64,000 nt of DNA, taken from assembly GCA_009760885.1 (NCBI GenBank), contig CM019714.1:6086812-6150811 (forward strand), given 5' to 3'. A program made the translations under genes and the position numbers. Shown in pieces: positions 60,085 to 64,000 of the stretch. The notes beneath the pieces were generated by a model. It was given only the letters and a program-made list of their open reading frames with translations. It searched no databases and was not told where the DNA came from. This stretch comes from Achatina immaculata (lineage: Eukaryota > Mollusca > Gastropoda > Stylommatophora > Achatinidae). Numbering within the stretch: position 1 is the first letter of the stretch; every line of letters starts with the position of its first letter.

Positions 60085-60480
60085 CCTTTCTTATATCTTA
60101 AATCCTTCCCGTGCTGTTAAACGTCACATAGAGCTCGCAAGGTAGTTAGCCAATTTTTCTTGTCTTCGGTGAGTCTTTCAACCTCATCAGTAGGATTTTA
60201 TGCCTGTTAATTTGGCCTCTTTTAACGATGTCCTCTTCAGAGTTTTACGCTGTCTGCCTCTTTTTCCCTGGCCTGTTGTGTTCCACTTGATAGCTTGTTT
60301 TGGGATTCTCTGATCATTTCTTCTCATCAAGTGACCAACATATGTCCATCTCCTTTTCCTGATCACCCATCAGACTGGTTGTTGTTCAGTCATCCGTCTT
60401 ATCTCTGCATTGTTCTTGAATTCGTTCCACTTGATGCCGAGTATTTTCCTTAGGCATTTGTTTAAAGAAAATAGAATCTT
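60085..60480 (-). mobile_element. RTE-A 3' fragment
   Basis: Minus-sense end tcttaaatccttcccgtgct gttaaacgtcac through gatgccgagtattttcctta. A C-tract lies just left at 60067. Confidence 0.9.
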
Positions 60481-60654
60481 TTTTTTTCCCATTTACTTGT
60501 ATATTATACCTCCTCGCCATTGAGGAGCGATAGTGAGTCCAAAAATGTGACTGCTTGTCTCTTAATTGCTGCGGTATTTGTAGATAAGGCCATTTTGTTG
60601 AAAATGCATTTAGGCATTTATATTCTTCCTTTATATTACTTGGCAAACAACTAT

Positions 60655-60700
60655 GCGAGCCCTATGTGACGTTTAACGGCACGGGAAAGATGTAAGATTC
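60655..60700 (+). mobile_element. RTE-A, very short 3' insertion
   Basis: gcgagccctatgtgacgttt aacggcacgggaaagatgta aga only. Confidence 0.8.
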
Positions 60701-61460
60701 TTCCGTTACATTTCTATTTAATCTTTTCAACATCTGTTTACAAATGATTTTAAAAGTGCTACCGGAAGCTAGTATCGGCTGTCGGCACTCGTGTTTCGGT
60801 TGGAGGTGAAAGTTGTAGGAATTAATGTGGCACGTGAGTAGATTTCTGGTTGTATAAAGTTTATTTGAATATATCATTAAACTTATTTAGTGGCACATAA
60901 ATAGTCTTAGGGTATAAGTATATCTAATCTATATATCACACACAAAGCCCCTGAGTAAAACTATGATAACAAAATAGAATCATACCTGTAACATTTACTT
61001 CTCAATGTCTTAATCCGTCTGTCTCCCACAAGGAAGGTTTCTTAGCACTTTGGTATTTTCTTGATAAAGACCTAGTGCCGCATGGGCACACCCCTGTGGC
61101 CCCAAGTAGCCCATGGAAATCTATGTATACGAATGTTGATGGCAGGAGTGCTGTGCATGCCCAGGGGCCTCTGATGCTCTTAAAATGGCCCTGCCTTCAC
61201 CCTACCACTAGCACTGACGCCATAATAAAATTCACAGACTAAATTCGCGAATATTCATAAAAAGAAGTGAACAGTTGTTATTGGAAAATCTGGAAATAAA
61301 ATGTCTACAAAATGAGGTTAGAGGTACACCAAGAACTGAACGTTATGGACAGCCAATCATACAGGCCTGAGAGAAGTGTCAAAGATCAAAGTTTAAGGGA
61401 AGATAAGAGTCTACACAGAACTAACTGATGCTTTCAAGTTTTTGATCATCTAAATCTGGG
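60701..61460. other. Intergenic stretch upstream of HDDC3
   Basis: A CpG-richer patch at about 60755-60830 holds an ETS-like ccggaag and a donor-like cacgtgagt at 60830. It might be a non-coding first exon, on little evidence. The rest is unassigned. Confidence 0.3.
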
Positions 61461-61464
61461 GCCT

Positions 61465-61990
61465 TAACACCATTTTGTGTCAACCACATGGCATTTGTCA
61501 TAGATCCTCATTTTGTGTCAACCACATAGCTTCTGTCATAGGTCCTCAGTTTGTGTCAACCACATGGCTTCTGTCATAGATCCTCAGTTTGTGTCAACCA
61601 CATGGCTTCTGTCATAGATCCTCAGTTTGTGTCAACCACATAGCTTCTGTCATAGATCCTCAGTTTGTGTCAACCACATAGCTTCTGTCATAGATTCTCA
61701 GTTTGTGTCAACCACATGGCTTTTGTCATAGATCCTCAGTTTGTGTCAACTACATGGCTTTTGTCATAGATCCTCAGTTTGTGTCAACCCCGTGGCTTTT
61801 GTCATAGATCCTCACTTTGTATCAACCCTGTGGCTTTTGTCACAGATCCTCAGTTTGTATCAGCCCTGTGGCTTTTGTCACAGATCCTCAGTTTGTATCA
61901 GCCCTGTGGCTTTTGTCATAGATAATCAGTTTGTGTCAGCCGCATAGCTTTTGTCATAGATCCTCAGTTTGGGTCACCCTCATGGCTTTT
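61465..61990. repeat. 38-bp minisatellite, about 13 copies
   Basis: Unit tcctcagtttgtgtcaacca plus catggcttctgtcataga. Confidence 0.95.
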
Positions 61991-62024
61991 GATAAAAAAA
62001 ATCATCATAAACATCTTCAGGAGG

Positions 62025-62150
62025 CCACAAAACACCACCACATGATGACTATCACAGAACACCACCACATGATGACTATCACAAAACACCACCACATGAT
62101 GACTATCACAAAACACCACCACATGACGACTGTTGCAAAAGACCACCATG
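62025..62150. repeat. 27-bp minisatellite, about 5 copies
   Basis: Unit acaccaccacatgatgacta plus tcacaaa. A nine-codon period gives His-rich false frames. Confidence 0.93.
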
Positions 62151-62444
62151 TGATGACTTCCTACTACTAAATATAAATGGACAAGTCACAATTTTCCGTC
62201 TCAGAACAGGATACAACTGACTCTGAAATCACGCAGTTCAGAGTTCAAGCTTGGCAGCTCTCACTTTTGTCCATGTGCCCGGATGCCTCAGTCTGTGCAA
62301 CATGTCCTCCAAAACTACATCATCCATGAAACACTGAGAGAGCAATGAATAAGAAACAATTTTATTAAAAATTCATCTTTAATTTGAAAAAATTGATGAC
62401 TGTGATATTCTTCTCCCCCCCACCCCCAGATTTAATTTATACGG
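62151..62444 (+). promoter_or_regulatory. HDDC3: HDDC3 5' flank
   Basis: Contains a C-tract (62414) and tttaatttatacgg just before the start codon. The transcription start is not determined. Confidence 0.35.
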
Positions 62445-62607
62445 ATGGCAGCGGCAGACAAATCAGCGGCGGCAGCAGCAGACAAACCAACCTCACAGGC
62501 AAAACTATGTAAGGATATCATTCGGTGTGTCAACTATGCAGCTATCAAACATAAAGATCAGCGTCGTGATGATGAGCAACAGACCCCTTATGTCAATCAT
62601 CCAATAG
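62445..62607 (+). CDS. HDDC3: HDDC3 / MESH1, first coding exon
   Basis: Encodes the N-terminus of the metazoan SpoT homologue MESH1, a manganese-dependent HD-domain hydrolase shown to act on (p)ppGpp in vitro and on NADPH in human cells. ATG at 62445 is the first in frame after a stop-containing 5' region. The protein starts with an Ala-rich stretch (MAAADKSAAAAADKPTSQAK), then CKDIIRCVNYAAIKHKDQRR and TPYVNHPIG, whose His is the first metal ligand. It ends after CATCCAATAG at donor GTACAT, phase 1. The Ala-rich leader is longer than in the vertebrate protein, and a start at a later Met is not available. Confidence 0.93.
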
Positions 62608-63449
62608 GTACATCAAACTGTTGTGAATTCCATGTTGTATGTGTCAGAAAGCACGTAAAGAAACATTTAATCATTTATTGGTTTCACCATGTTTTTTTTT
62701 TTAACTCATTGTCTACCATCCTCGTTATAGCTAGGTTTGTTTTGTTGCAGCGTGAAACCAGTGTACACGATTTATCTGCACATGTCTGGTGATCTTTCAT
62801 AGTTCAATCCAAAGCGTGGCTAACAACCGAGTGAAATCGATGTTTTTAATTGAGAAATTTCAATATTTATTATGATTTCTGAGGCATAAGGACATGTCCT
62901 ATGACCCGACCACTGTTCCTGAATGTACCCCAAGTACATCTAGACCTATTAAATGGACCGGAGAAGTAGTTAGAAGGTTATTTGAGACATTATTCCACCG
63001 CACGAGATCAGTTGAAAATTTAAGTAGATCTGGACATCGACGATGGTAAACATTGTACATCTAGGCATCACTGATGGTAAGCATTTCACAGTTATCAGCT
63101 ATAATCACCACACTACTTCTTTTTTCCTAAAAAAAAACTCTTCATTTATGAAGTCTTCTTACATTTACAGCTATTTTCATGCACAATATGTATACTTTTA
63201 AAGTGGAAATACTTTGTACATTCACTTTTACAACTATACCCCCTGTACATATCGAGACCTGCGCTTGTTGTGTGGCACAGATGGGAACGTCCGTGTTTTT
63301 TTTTCTGTGGCATGGGAAGAGTTAATGCTTCTTTTTAATGTGCTTTTTCCATGATGTCATTTTCTGACATGATCATTACCTGTCACTTAATCATGGTTTG
63401 AACATGTTATTTACTATTTTGATCACGGTGGTTTTGTTAATTCTTGCAG
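62608..63449 (+). other. HDDC3: HDDC3 intron 1
   Basis: Phase-1 intron with donor GTACAT and acceptor taattcttgcag. Unique AT-rich sequence. Confidence 0.85.
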
Positions 63450-63505
63450 GGGTGGCATATATCCTTGTACATGAAGGTGGAATCTCTGATGTGTCAATTA
63501 TTCAG
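63450..63505 (+). CDS. HDDC3: HDDC3 / MESH1, second coding exon
   Basis: Two bases complete the Gly of HPIG, then VAYILVHEGGISDVSIIQ, matching the vertebrate VARILTHEAGITDIVVLQ. Donor GTAAAT, phase 0. The HD catalytic pair (LLHD) would be in the next exon, beyond the window. Confidence 0.95.
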
Positions 63506-63689
63506 GTAAATTACTTGTGTGGAATCTTTGTTGGAGCTGGTTTTTCATAAGCTTTGACTACATGTAAGAAGGAATATGTCAGGAGCAAGTTATTCTGGGT
63601 CAGTGACTGCTAAGCCTTTTTCAAGCTCGTAGCATTCAGGTATAAAAGTGTAATTGTACTCACCTGATCCATCAGAACAAATAAATGGA

Positions 63690-64000
63690 CTCTTCCAGTT
63701 TCCATGGCAGCACATACAGACTCCAGTGATTCTTAATTTTTTTTTTTTTTGTGTGTGGCCATGGACCCCCTTTACAAACTGAAAACAGCTGTGGACCCCC
63801 TTTCCAGGCTTACAATAAATGTATACCTCCTTTTTAGCTTGAGAACAGCTGCAGACCCCCTTTCCAACTTGAGAACAGCTGTGGACCCCCTTTCCAGCCT
63901 TAGAACAGATGTATACCCCCTTTCTAGCTTGAGAACAGCTGTGGACCCCCTTTCCAACCTGAGAACAGCTGTGGACCACCTTTCCAAACTGAGAACAGCT
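63690..64000. repeat. hAT-end sequence expanded into a 30-bp array
   Basis: The stretch actccagtgattcttaattt with a T-tract, then gtggccatggacccccttt, resembles the end of a hAT element (CAGTGGTTCTTAA). The next words, gtggaccccctttccaactt plus gagaacagct, repeat about seven times to the window edge. Minus-strand frames here are artefacts. Confidence 0.8.

Overview
The window is animal nuclear DNA: genes have GT-AG introns, and most of the sequence is tandem repeats and non-LTR, Penelope, hAT and mariner elements. The element mix and the divergence of the proteins suggest an invertebrate, most likely a mollusc or other lophotrochozoan. That placement is inference. No bacterial operons, CRISPR arrays or rRNA genes are visible.

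Three host genes can be read exon by exon. (1) Plus strand, 794-6195: the last two coding exons of myo-inositol oxygenase (MIOX), separated by a 4.9 kb intron made almost wholly of minisatellites. (2) Minus strand, 55856 down to 33940: a complete nine-exon Bax inhibitor-1 gene (TMBIM6), about 238 codons spread over 21.9 kb. All exon phases agree, and the protein aligns with the vertebrate one almost without gaps. (3) Plus strand, 62445-63505: the first two coding exons of HDDC3/MESH1, a metazoan SpoT-like (p)ppGpp/NADPH hydrolase. It runs off the right edge.

Layout: 1-6.2 kb MIOX; 6.2-33.9 kb intergenic, with an RTE copy, a Penelope fragment, two direct segmental duplications (1245 bp and about 1.3 kb), a hAT relic, SINEs and many minisatellites; 33.9-55.9 kb BI-1 with repeat-filled introns carrying a Penelope inverted repeat, a mariner and nested RTE fragments; 56-60.7 kb a nearly intact RTE element nested in another RTE fragment directly upstream of the BI-1 start; 60.7-64 kb HDDC3 and minisatellites. 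RTE-A, RTE-B and RTE-C are my own labels for three RTE-like families, told apart by their 3' ends: GATATAAGATAAGA, (ATG)n and (AATG)n.

The most striking pattern is that several minisatellites sit on splice junctions. Their monomers contain a copy of the adjacent donor or acceptor and sometimes exon bases. This is clear at both ends of the MIOX intron and at the BI-1 exon 8 donor and exon 6 acceptor, probable at the exon 9 and exon 7 acceptors, and weak at exon 5. In the roughly 2.6 kb MIOX donor array, nearly all internal copies carry GAGAGT in place of GTGAGT, so the core copies are dead donors while edge copies keep the live motif. All alignments were made by eye.
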